A stretch of 23,971 nt of DNA from contig JBMFVN010000003.1 in NCBI GenBank assembly GCA_049965975.1, positions 1 to 23,971 of the forward strand, in the 5' to 3' direction. This document shows positions 6,633-13,494 of the stretch, piece by piece. A model generated the notes under the pieces. That model saw only the letters and a program-made list of their open reading frames with translations. It was not told the DNA's origin and ran no database searches. Within the stretch, counting starts at the first letter, position 1; each line of letters opens with the position of its first letter. The DNA is from JAGDXZ01 sp049965975 (GTDB taxonomy: Archaea > Micrarchaeota > Micrarchaeia > Micrarchaeales > CABMGC01). The position numbers and the translations under genes are program-made.

Positions 6633-9314
6633 ATGCCAGAAAGCGAAGAAAGACCAAACGAAAATGCAAATTCACAATTTCTTGATACTGCCATTTTTGC
6701 ACTTGCAATTATCGGCATTCTTGCAGTTGCTGCATATTTCAGAACACCCTTGCTCAAATTCTACGGATTTTACGAGCCTGATGACTATTACCACTTTTCA
6801 GTCATACGCGCTGCAGTAGCCCACAATTTTATAGTGCCATTGTATCTTAGCATATCCGGATGGCCTTCACATACCATAGTAAGCGAACCAAGGGGGCTTT
6901 ACTACGTTGTCCTTGGGCCCTATTTCCTGATGAGATTTTTCGGAGTAAGCTACTATACGATAATGCGCTATATCTCACTTTTCTTCGGCCTTTTCGATGT
7001 TCTGGGAACTTACTTGCTAGCTAGGTACATAAGCAAAGACAAGCTTTTCGGCTTGCTGGCAATGCTGTTCGTTGCACTTAATATGGGAGATGCGGCAAGG
7101 ACTAGCGCTCTAATATTCAGGGGCGATGGCTTTATAACCATATTTCTGATTCTGGCTCTTGCTGCAACAGTAGCCATGTTCAAGCAAGAGAAGAGAAACA
7201 AGAAGCTGGCAATTGCAGTTGCTGCAGGATTTATTTTAAGCCTGACAAATTTTGTGTGGAATGGCGGACCGTTTACTACCGTAGTATTTATGCTTATTTT
7301 TATATTTTTGATTTCTTTTGGCTTTGTATTCAGGGACAAAAAGCTGCTCACTGACGCAAAATACATGCTTCTCTTGTTTGTAGTGTGGTTTGTTTTCGTA
7401 ACCTTGTACAGGCATGCGATCCTCATAATGGGCCAAGCATTCACTGGCTGGCATTTTCTGCCAATACTGGCAATACTTTCTTTCAGTGCGTTCTTCTTTG
7501 ACTGGCTGCTAGGCAGGAATGAGCTGAAAGGGCTAAGCTCTTACGGCTTGTTTGCAGTGTTTGTGGCTCTGCTCATTGTCGTGTTCGCTATTGTGTTTGC
7601 CGTATTTCCAAGCTATGTAGTAAGCATAGTAAAGAGCGGCAGCTTTCTGACAATGAGCAAAAGCAGGTTTGCAGAAACAATACAAGAACTGCAGCCTCCG
7701 AGCACGAGCTTCTTGTTTGCAAGCTTCGGTCTTCAGCTTTTGATGCTGCCTATGGGCTACGCAATACTTGCTTCTACAAGCATCGGGCTTGCCAAATACT
7801 TGCTAGAAATCTTTGGCATTGCGACTATTGGCTTTGGAATAGTTCTTGTAAACAAAAAACAGGCAATCAAATATTTCCTGTTCTCGCTGGTTGCTTTTGT
7901 GGCAACATTGGTAGGCTTTTTGTCTTCAGGATTTGTCTCCATACTAAGCTATTGGACCCTTGTTTTGGTCCTTTCGCTAATTTACTTATTCCTGAAGGTT
8001 TTTGATACTGGCAGGTTTGCAAATGGCCGCGCAAGATTCCTTTTTGATTATACAGAGCCTATGCTGGTCGTGATTGCCTATTTTGCAGTAACAGCCTATT
8101 TGCAGATGAATGCGATAAGATTTAATTCGCTTGTTTCTGTGCCTTTATCTATTCTTGCCGCTTATGCTGTGTACTGGCTTCTCATGTTTAGCAAGAGATA
8201 CAAAATAGTTTATACCCTGGGTTATATCGCTCTTATTGCTGCCATTTTGGCAATGTTTTTGATAAGCAGGGCTTACACCGCCAATCTAATGCCTGCCGAT
8301 GAAATTTGCACTACCGCATTCTTCTGCACAAATCCAATGAACCCGCCAGTGGTGCAGGCTCTTTCATGGCTAAAAAACAACTCGCCGAGCAACAGTGTCG
8401 TGCTTACGCTTTGGCCTGATGGCTCGCTGGTGGAAGGTATAGCAAACAGGACAAGCGTAACTGACAGCGTGGGATCGCAAAATGGTAGTAAGGCAGACGC
8501 GTTTGCCGCTTGGCTTTTCAATAGCAGCCCTGATGGCAAATTCCTGTTAAGCCCGATAAACGGCAAACCCAATTACCTATTAGTTAGATATCCTTGGCTT
8601 GTAGAAACCGGCGGAATTTATACGGAAAGCGGCTACGGCACAAGCAACTATTTCAACATGACTTTTGTCCACGATTTGCAAAATCAGATCTCAATGCTCA
8701 AGTATAAAGTTCCTTTCAACCAGCTAAATGAAACTGATGCGAACCAGATAAATGAGACTGCGAATACGTATATTGAAAGTATGTATGGATATGGGACTTT
8801 CATGCGCATAGGAGAGCAAATAAACGCCACAACAAAGGAAGAAAACTTTACATTCAGCGGCTACGCAAACTATATAGCAAAGCTTACTATAAGAGAAGCT
8901 TCAACTTCGAGTGGCGAGCAGGTTGGAGGCTACTTAATAGCAGTAAATTCAAACAATACATATAGCGTGTCAATGTTTTCAAACGTAATTTTGTACAACC
9001 TTGTGAACGCGTCTTCGACAATAATAGACCAGGCAGCGTATACGAATAAAACAAATAGTTATTCGCTTCTTGTAACTTATTCGCCTAAGCCCAATAGCAA
9101 GCTTCCGATTAATGTTACTGGAGCTTATATGCTTGCACCAGGAATTGCAAAAAGCAACATGGTCAAATTCCTTTACGAATGCGGCTATTCTTCATGCCCG
9201 TGGGACAACAACATAGCCAGACTACAGCTTGTGTATAACAACCTTGACAGCAAGATATTCAAAATTGTTTACAACGACACAAATGCTACCATCGCTGCAA
9301 TACATTACACTTGA
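6633..9314 (+). CDS. aglB: AglB/STT3-type oligosaccharyltransferase with divergent WWDYG motif
   Basis: This 893-residue protein transfers lipid-linked glycan to Asn in N-x-S/T of exported proteins. About a dozen transmembrane helices fill residues 18-547, followed by a large extracellular domain. Visible STT3 elements are the first acidic motif FYEPDDYYHF (46-55) in the first external loop, a second acidic region NMGDAARTSALIFRGDG (150-166), and a TIXE-like ETIQELQPPS (348-357) in the flexible external loop. The catalytic WWDYG sequence is LWPDG (593-597), in TLWPDGSLVEGIANRTSVTD, with the downstream IANRTSVTD conserved. The C-terminal domain itself carries over ten sequons, suggesting self-glycosylation. 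The gene is monocistronic; a TATA-like ACTATTAAAAG lies about 30 bases before the ATG. The family is secure; activity with the altered motif is not. Confidence 0.88.
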   Translation: MPESEERPNENANSQFLDTAIFALAIIGILAVAAYFRTPLLKFYGFYEPDDYYHFSVIRAAVAHNFIVPLYLSISGWPSHTIVSEPRGLYYVVLGPYFLMRFFGVSYYTIMRYISLFFGLFDVLGTYLLARYISKDKLFGLLAMLFVALNMGDAARTSALIFRGDGFITIFLILALAATVAMFKQEKRNKKLAIAVAAGFILSLTNFVWNGGPFTTVVFMLIFIFLISFGFVFRDKKLLTDAKYMLLLFVVWFVFVTLYRHAILIMGQAFTGWHFLPILAILSFSAFFFDWLLGRNELKGLSSYGLFAVFVALLIVVFAIVFAVFPSYVVSIVKSGSFLTMSKSRFAETIQELQPPSTSFLFASFGLQLLMLPMGYAILASTSIGLAKYLLEIFGIATIGFGIVLVNKKQAIKYFLFSLVAFVATLVGFLSSGFVSILSYWTLVLVLSLIYLFLKVFDTGRFANGRARFLFDYTEPMLVVIAYFAVTAYLQMNAIRFNSLVSVPLSILAAYAVYWLLMFSKRYKIVYTLGYIALIAAILAMFLISRAYTANLMPADEICTTAFFCTNPMNPPVVQALSWLKNNSPSNSVVLTLWPDGSLVEGIANRTSVTDSVGSQNGSKADAFAAWLFNSSPDGKFLLSPINGKPNYLLVRYPWLVETGGIYTESGYGTSNYFNMTFVHDLQNQISMLKYKVPFNQLNETDANQINETANTYIESMYGYGTFMRIGEQINATTKEENFTFSGYANYIAKLTIREASTSSGEQVGGYLIAVNSNNTYSVSMFSNVILYNLVNASSTIIDQAAYTNKTNSYSLLVTYSPKPNSKLPINVTGAYMLAPGIAKSNMVKFLYECGYSSCPWDNNIARLQLVYNNLDSKIFKIVYNDTNATIAAIHYT

Positions 9315-9341
9315 TCCTTATTCTAGTCTAAAATTTATTGC

Positions 9342-10532
9342 TCATTTTTGCAATTGCTGCACTTTTCCTTTATTCATTTTTGCGTTCAGCTTTGCAGGAT
9401 CGGTTCTCTCAAAATACCAGTCCATCAGCCAGTCCATTTTAGTTCTAAGAGTCTGCCAAGCAGCATATTTCATGCCCAACTTCATAAAATAGTTAATTGT
9501 GCTTGGCTTTAGCTTTACAACAGGCTGTGTATAAGAGCCAATTACAAAAGTGCATTTGTGATTGCCTATTTCAAGCGGGCAGTTAGTCCTGCCGTCAAAC
9601 TTCTCATCAAAGCCCATAAGCCGCTTTGCTACAACTTTTGATTCCAAGTGAGCTGTCACTCCCGATTTCGAAGTCGGAATGTTTGTGGCGTCACCTATGC
9701 AATAGGCGTAATCAAAATCTCCTATTTGCAGAGTTTCCTTGTCTGTTTTTACAAAACCGTTTTCATCGCAAAAATCCTTGACAATTCCGGCGCCTTTGTG
9801 CGGAGGAACTAGTGCGGCAAAATCATAGCTTAGCGTATCACCTTCTAAAGAGGTTATTACGCGCTTCTCTGTGTCTATAGAGTCAACATCAAAGAATGTC
9901 CTTATGCTTATTCCTCTTTCCTTCATTATGGGCTCTACTATTTCATTCATTTGTTCTGCAGGATAAGCTCTTGGAAAAGGAGTTACAAATGTGATTTCGG
10001 TCTGCTTTCTTATGTGCCTTTTCCTTGTTAGTTCCTCAAAGAGAAATACTGCTTCGAGAGGTGATGGAGGACATTTAAAAATAGGATATGTCGAGCCGAT
10101 TACCGCCTTGCCTCCTGAGAAAGTGCTTGCCTTGCTCCACAGCCTCTTAGCAGCCTCTGTTGTGCTGTGGAAATCTCCAAATTCCTGGTAAAGCTGCAAC
10201 AAGCCAGGTATTTTGCTGTAATCAGAAGTGCTCCCAGTATCAATTACAACATAATCAAATTCTATTTTAGAGTTGCTGAGCGTAGCAGTCCGGTTGGCCA
10301 AGTCCACCTCTTTCACACTGTCTAGCACAAACCTTGCATTCTTAGGAAGAAGTTTTGCTTGCTCTATAGACTTTTCGCTCGCACCTTTGAAAGCAATGTG
10401 AAGAAGCCATGGCTGGAAGTAATGCCTGCTGCTTTTGTCTACTACTGTTATGTCAAAACCTTTTGAAGCCAGCCTGTTAGCTAGCATTACGCCCCCGTCT
10501 CCGGCACCCACAATTAACAATCGCTTTGGCAC
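9342..10532 (-). CDS. Sulfide:quinone oxidoreductase-like FAD flavoprotein
   Basis: This 396-residue protein has the FAD-binding start KRLLIVGAGDGGVMLANRL with a following VVDKSS. A second conserved block, VVIDTGS, precedes the redox region, and YCIGDAT (277-283) is the C-terminal FAD motif. Cys154 in IFKCPPSPLEA matches the position of one SQR active-site cysteine. Cys255, Cys278, Cys318 and Cys327 are others, and I cannot tell which is the second catalytic one. SQR oxidises sulfide to polysulfide and passes electrons to quinone at the membrane; the C-terminus has amphipathic segments that could bind it. The gene is last in an apparent dsrE-tusA-sqr operon (26 bases after tusA), which strongly supports a sulfur role over a type II NADH dehydrogenase. 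Confidence 0.8.
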   Translation of the reverse strand: MPKRLLIVGAGDGGVMLANRLASKGFDITVVDKSSRHYFQPWLLHIAFKGASEKSIEQAKLLPKNARFVLDSVKEVDLANRTATLSNSKIEFDYVVIDTGSTSDYSKIPGLLQLYQEFGDFHSTTEAAKRLWSKASTFSGGKAVIGSTYPIFKCPPSPLEAVFLFEELTRKRHIRKQTEITFVTPFPRAYPAEQMNEIVEPIMKERGISIRTFFDVDSIDTEKRVITSLEGDTLSYDFAALVPPHKGAGIVKDFCDENGFVKTDKETLQIGDFDYAYCIGDATNIPTSKSGVTAHLESKVVAKRLMGFDEKFDGRTNCPLEIGNHKCTFVIGSYTQPVVKLKPSTINYFMKLGMKYAAWQTLRTKMDWLMDWYFERTDPAKLNAKMNKGKVQQLQK

Positions 10533-10558
10533 AAACTCATTCTCTTTCTCGTTTTGTT

Positions 10559-10789
10559 TTATTTCTTGACTATCTTTATCACCACAACTATTTTGTCAGG
10601 CTGTTCTGTAACAGATTCTATTATGTTGCCTGTCCTCTCGGCCCATGCCTTGGTATCCGCCTTTACCCCAGGGTCTGTAGCCCACAGCTCAATCTCGTCT
10701 CCTACATTTGCGTTTCTATAAGCTAACGAGAGATCGGTTATAGGACCTGGGCATGCTGATCCTCTTGAATCTACAACTTTTTTGGTCAT
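10559..10789 (-). CDS. tusA: TusA-family sulfur carrier protein
   Basis: This 76-residue protein is the usual TusA/SirA/YeeD size. The sulfur-carrying Cys13 lies in the family motif GSACPGPITDL, and GDEIELWATDPGVKADTKAWAERTGN is the typical central part. Proteins of this family hold persulfide sulfur on that cysteine and pass it between enzymes. Here the flanking genes, a DsrE-family protein and an SQR-like flavoprotein, suggest handling of sulfane sulfur from sulfide oxidation more than tRNA thiolation. Gaps to neighbours are 26-27 bases on the same strand, consistent with one transcript. Confidence 0.92.
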   Translation of the reverse strand: MTKKVVDSRGSACPGPITDLSLAYRNANVGDEIELWATDPGVKADTKAWAERTGNIIESVTEQPDKIVVVIKIVKK

Positions 10790-10816
10790 TTGATTACCCC
10801 TAGATAATTACTTTAA

Positions 10817-11221
10817 TTATATGAACAATGTTTGGCCTCCTTCTGATTTTTCAAGAAAGGTGGCTGCTCCTACTATGTCATCAATCAAATCGCTGAAATC
10901 CTCTTTCTTCAGGCCCATTACGCCACACATCATGGAACATGCATAAACATGTGCACCCATGGCCTTAGCCTGCTTAAGCATCTCGTTCCACGGCGCTACG
11001 TTGTTTTTATTCATGCCTTCCATTAGTGCAGGGGCCATAGATTCGAATTCCTTTGGGAAAGGCAGCTGCTTTGCCTCCTTGAGAAATCCGAGAAGGGCGA
11101 ACCCTGTTACAAAAACATCCACTTCCATTCCCATTGCGGCGCCAGCCTGGGCAAGAACGCCCAAAGGAATGAACTTGTCTGCCGTGCCACTGAACATTAT
11201 TATGCTTAGTTTGCCAGCCAT
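10817..11221 (-). CDS. DsrE/DsrF-like sulfur-transfer protein
   Basis: This 134-residue protein is of the DsrE2-like ("peroxiredoxin family") type: KLSIIMFSGTADKFIPLGVLAQAGAAMGMEVDVFVTGFALLGFLK is a Rossmann-like N-terminal half. A conserved cysteine pair, Cys95 and Cys99, lies in YACSMMCGVMGL. Members of this family often sit with tusA and accept persulfide sulfur on the conserved cysteine. It is the first gene of the dsrE-tusA-sqr run and has the promoter: the ATG at 11219-11221 is about 33 bases from a palindromic TATA-like box shared with the divergent prenyltransferase gene. The exact subfamily (DsrE2 or DsrE3) cannot be settled by eye. Confidence 0.85.
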   Translation of the reverse strand: MAGKLSIIMFSGTADKFIPLGVLAQAGAAMGMEVDVFVTGFALLGFLKEAKQLPFPKEFESMAPALMEGMNKNNVAPWNEMLKQAKAMGAHVYACSMMCGVMGLKKEDFSDLIDDIVGAATFLEKSEGGQTLFI

Positions 11222-11248
11222 GTTCCCACGCTTTTCTATAAACCTAAA

Positions 11249-11260
11249 ATTTTATAAAAT
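11249..11260. promoter_or_regulatory. Palindromic TATA-like box between divergent genes
   Basis: ATTTTATAAAAT is a perfect 12-base palindrome in the 58-base space between the dsrE and ubiA-type starts. Its centre is about 25 bases from the rightward ATG (11280) and about 33 from the leftward ATG (11221), so one site could direct transcription both ways. Confidence 0.5.
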
Positions 11261-11279
11261 ACAATGGGAAAATACAGAT

Positions 11280-12170
11280 ATGCTAAAGTACTACCTGAAG
11301 GAACTTCTGAATGTGATGTTTATTGTCACTCCTCTTTGCGCAGTTGTGGGCATAGCCCTTGCATCCAGGTATGTACGCATAAACCTGCTCGATGCCTTTC
11401 TGCTTTTGCTGGCAATGGCTTTTGCCAATATGGCAGTAGATACACTAAACGACTATGCTGATTTCAAAAAAGGAATAGACTTTGAAACAGTGCACACTAA
11501 ATTCAGTGGCGGTCCAGTAACCTTGCTTGTAAGCGGCAAAATAAAGCCAAAGCCCACCTTGGCAATGGCGCTTGCAGTTTTCTCAATGGCTCTTATAATT
11601 GGCGCTTATTTTGTAATTCGTGTGCCTCTACTTGCATATATAGTAGTCATAGGAGCGGTAACTATACTGATTTACTCTAAATTCCTTCTTTATACACGTG
11701 CACTAGCAGAACCAATGTTGGCTCTTATATACATGCTTGTGCCATTGGGCAGCTACATAGCTATGATTGGCAGTGCCTCGCACCTGCTTAGTGCGCTATT
11801 TGTCTCTATACCTGTCGGAATAATTGTGGCGCTTGTACTCTTGATAAACGAAGTTCCTGACAGAAATGTTGACAAGAAGCACGGAAGAAAGAGCATTGCA
11901 GTGCTTGTCTATGACATAAAAAAGATATCGCGCATATACCTATCTTTCCAGATTGTCTCTCTGTTGATACTTCTTATCGGAGTACTTGCAGGGTTTGTTC
12001 CTTTTGTAGCACTTTTAGCTTTTCTCGCAATACCGTTTATGCTTAAAGCTTATAGTGGCTTTGGCAAATACAAGAATCCAAAGCAGTTTGAAAAGTACAT
12101 GGGAGCAGATGTCGCCTACTTTTTGTCATTTGTAATACTGCTCTCGATAGGCTTGTTCCTGCACTTATAA
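11280..12170 (+). CDS. UbiA-superfamily prenyltransferase, MenA-like
   Basis: This 296-residue integral membrane protein has about eight to nine helices. Two Asp-rich motifs bind Mg-prenyl diphosphate: NDYADFKKGID (Asn57, Asp58, Asp61, Asp66) and NEVPDRNVDKKHGRKSIAV (Asp194, Asp198). NDY-D-K-G-D, followed by SGGPVTLLVSGKIKP, resembles 1,4-dihydroxy-2-naphthoate prenyltransferases (MenA) more than archaeal digeranylgeranylglyceryl phosphate synthase, though DGGGP synthase remains possible. The frame is open far upstream over the divergent dsrE gene, but ATG 11280 gives the natural N-terminus and lies 25 bases from the TATA-like palindrome. It is convergent with the polyprenyl synthase gene, overlapping by 6 bases, which would supply its prenyl substrate. 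Confidence 0.82.
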   Translation: MLKYYLKELLNVMFIVTPLCAVVGIALASRYVRINLLDAFLLLLAMAFANMAVDTLNDYADFKKGIDFETVHTKFSGGPVTLLVSGKIKPKPTLAMALAVFSMALIIGAYFVIRVPLLAYIVVIGAVTILIYSKFLLYTRALAEPMLALIYMLVPLGSYIAMIGSASHLLSALFVSIPVGIIVALVLLINEVPDRNVDKKHGRKSIAVLVYDIKKISRIYLSFQIVSLLILLIGVLAGFVPFVALLAFLAIPFMLKAYSGFGKYKNPKQFEKYMGADVAYFLSFVILLSIGLFLHL

Positions 12171-13019
12171 TGCGTTTTTGTCAAGTCTTATGAATTCTAT
12201 ACTTTTTGCAAGCAGCTCACTGCCATGACTGCTTTGCAAATCGGCCAAAAGGTTCGTTGCATTCTCAACATAGCGGTTATTCAGGTTTATTGCCTTTTTG
12301 ACCTCATCCATTGTGGTAATTAGACTATGCTTAACCTGCCTAACTATGCCCGCGCTTTTGGCTTCGGCTTCTGTCCCTTCTAGGAAGTCCAGCACGTCAT
12401 CGCGTATCTGGAATGCTATGCCTGCATTAAGCCCTATTTTGTAAAGCTGCTCTGTAATCTTGCTCCTGGAATAAACGCCAGCTATGCTCAGAGATGTGCC
12501 TATAAGCGAAGCGCTTTTCAATTCTGCAATTTTCGTGTATTCCTGCAAAGTAATGGGTTTGTTTGCATGCAATGAGTCGAGCATTTCGCCTGCGCACATT
12601 TTCATCGCGGCGCTAGAGATGCTGTCTAGCACTTCTTGCCCGTATGGCGTTGCAATCTGAATGGCTTTCGCTATGAGCGCGTCACCGGCAAGTATTGCCG
12701 CATCTTCGCCGTATTTTGCATGAACAGATTGAGTGCCACGCCTAAATTCGCTTTTGTCTATTATATCATCGTGTATTAGAGAGGAAACATGCAGAAGCTC
12801 TATAGAGGCAGCTAGGTCAGTATAATCGGTAGATTTGTCATCTACTATTTCTGCGCCTATAAATACAAGCATAGGTCTAAGAAGCTTGCCTGGGCTTTTT
12901 AGTAAATGCATAGAGGGCTCAAAAAGAAATTTGTTTATAAATTCTGATTCTTTGAACGATTTTATCCTGCTTAGCATGCGCTGAAGCTTGGATTCTATGC
13001 TGGAATCTGATAAAAGCAA
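12165..13019 (-). CDS. Polyprenyl diphosphate synthase (E-type; GGPP or longer)
   Basis: This 284-residue protein condenses isopentenyl diphosphate with allylic diphosphates. The first Asp-rich motif is HDDIID (Asp84, Asp85, Asp88) followed by FRRG, and the second is FQIRDDVLDF. GKLLRPML (44-51) binds IPP. The residues 4 and 5 before the first motif are serines (HVSSLIHDD), where C15-C20 enzymes usually have an aromatic, so the product may exceed C20. The start is TTG at 13017-13019: GGAAGTGAT, one mismatch from the ideal GGAGGTGAT, lies 3 bases upstream, whereas the nearby ATG at 13024 is out of frame and the next in-frame ATG is residue 15. A TATA-like CTTATTAAAG lies further up. It supplies chains for membrane lipids, a quinone or dolichol. 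Confidence 0.88.
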   Translation of the reverse strand: MLLSDSSIESKLQRMLSRIKSFKESEFINKFLFEPSMHLLKSPGKLLRPMLVFIGAEIVDDKSTDYTDLAASIELLHVSSLIHDDIIDKSEFRRGTQSVHAKYGEDAAILAGDALIAKAIQIATPYGQEVLDSISSAAMKMCAGEMLDSLHANKPITLQEYTKIAELKSASLIGTSLSIAGVYSRSKITEQLYKIGLNAGIAFQIRDDVLDFLEGTEAEAKSAGIVRQVKHSLITTMDEVKKAINLNNRYVENATNLLADLQSSHGSELLAKSIEFIRLDKNAL

Positions 13020-13022
13020 AGC

Positions 13023-13031
13023 ATCACTTCC
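13023..13031 (-). promoter_or_regulatory. Ribosome binding site deciding a TTG start
   Basis: The minus strand reads GGAAGTGAT, 8 of 9 matches to the archaeal ideal GGAGGTGAT, ending 3 bases before TTG 13019. It supports TTG as the polyprenyl synthase start. Confidence 0.6.
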
Positions 13032-13150
13032 TTAACAATTATACTGAAAACTTTAATAAGTTACTTGACTTTCGAGCAAAGAAAAGCCAGCAATCTGCTA
13101 ACGCGGCACATTGCTTGCGTGCGAATTACCAATTCCAGAGTTTTCAGAAA

Positions 13151-13163
13151 GTAATAAAAAATT
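13151..13163 (+). promoter_or_regulatory. TATA-like box for the gatC-gatA-gatB cluster
   Basis: GTAATAAAAAATT is centred about 26 bases before the gatC ATG (13183), implying a leaderless start for the cluster transcript. The rest of the 163-base space between the polyprenyl synthase and gatC starts holds no gene that I can see. Confidence 0.45.
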
Positions 13164-13182
13164 GCACAGCAAAAATTAATGC

Positions 13183-13470
13183 ATGGAAAACAAGGATTTT
13201 GATGCTGCTACGATAGAGCATGTTTCCAAGTTAGCACGACTCAGGTTAAGCGACTCTGAAAAGGAGAAATTTGTTAAGCAGATAAACGACGTGCTAGGCA
13301 TATTTGGCAAGATAGACAGTGTTGACGCAAGCGGCCTGGATCCAGCATTCCATCCTATAAAGATACCGGAAAGACTAAGAGAGGACGTGCCAGAAAAATG
13401 GAAGTGGGATCCGTTTTACAACAGCAGGCAGAACGAAGGCAAATACATAAAGAGTCCGAGGATTGTATAA
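13183..13470 (+). CDS. gatC: Asp/Glu-tRNA amidotransferase subunit C
   Basis: This 95-residue protein is the normal GatC size. It shows the family pattern: TIEHVSKLARLRLSDSEKEKF, then NDVLGIFGKIDSVDASGLDPAFHP, and the C-terminal LREDVPEKW. GatC wraps around GatA and GatB and stabilises the amidotransferase that turns Asp-tRNA(Asn), or Glu-tRNA(Gln), into the amide form. In archaea GatDE usually serves Gln, so GatCAB most likely serves Asn; tRNA-Asn and aspS downstream agree. It is the first gene of the cluster. Its TAA is in the same frame as gatA, which begins about 21 bases later. Confidence 0.93.
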   Translation: MENKDFDAATIEHVSKLARLRLSDSEKEKFVKQINDVLGIFGKIDSVDASGLDPAFHPIKIPERLREDVPEKWKWDPFYNSRQNEGKYIKSPRIV

Positions 13471-13482
13471 TCTGCAAACAAA

Positions 13483-13494
13483 GGTGACTCCATC
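13483..13494 (+). promoter_or_regulatory. gatA ribosome binding site and ATC start candidate
   Basis: GGTGA (13483-13487) is followed by a 4-base spacer and ATC (13492-13494) in the gatA frame. No ATG, GTG or TTG occurs in that frame between the gatC stop and 13657. The conserved GatA N-terminus begins here. Confidence 0.5.

Noticed and set aside
9342..10532. Type II NADH dehydrogenase
   Set aside because: The fold is shared, but Cys154 in the CPP motif and the operon with tusA and dsrE favour an SQR-like role.
10959..11279. Longer N-terminus for the UbiA-type gene
   Set aside because: The open frame runs antisense through the dsrE gene. The natural UbiA start is ATG 11280 with its own TATA box.
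13022..13024. ATG as start of the polyprenyl synthase
   Set aside because: It is out of frame with the conserved coding sequence. TTG 13017-13019 is in frame and has a near-ideal ribosome binding site.
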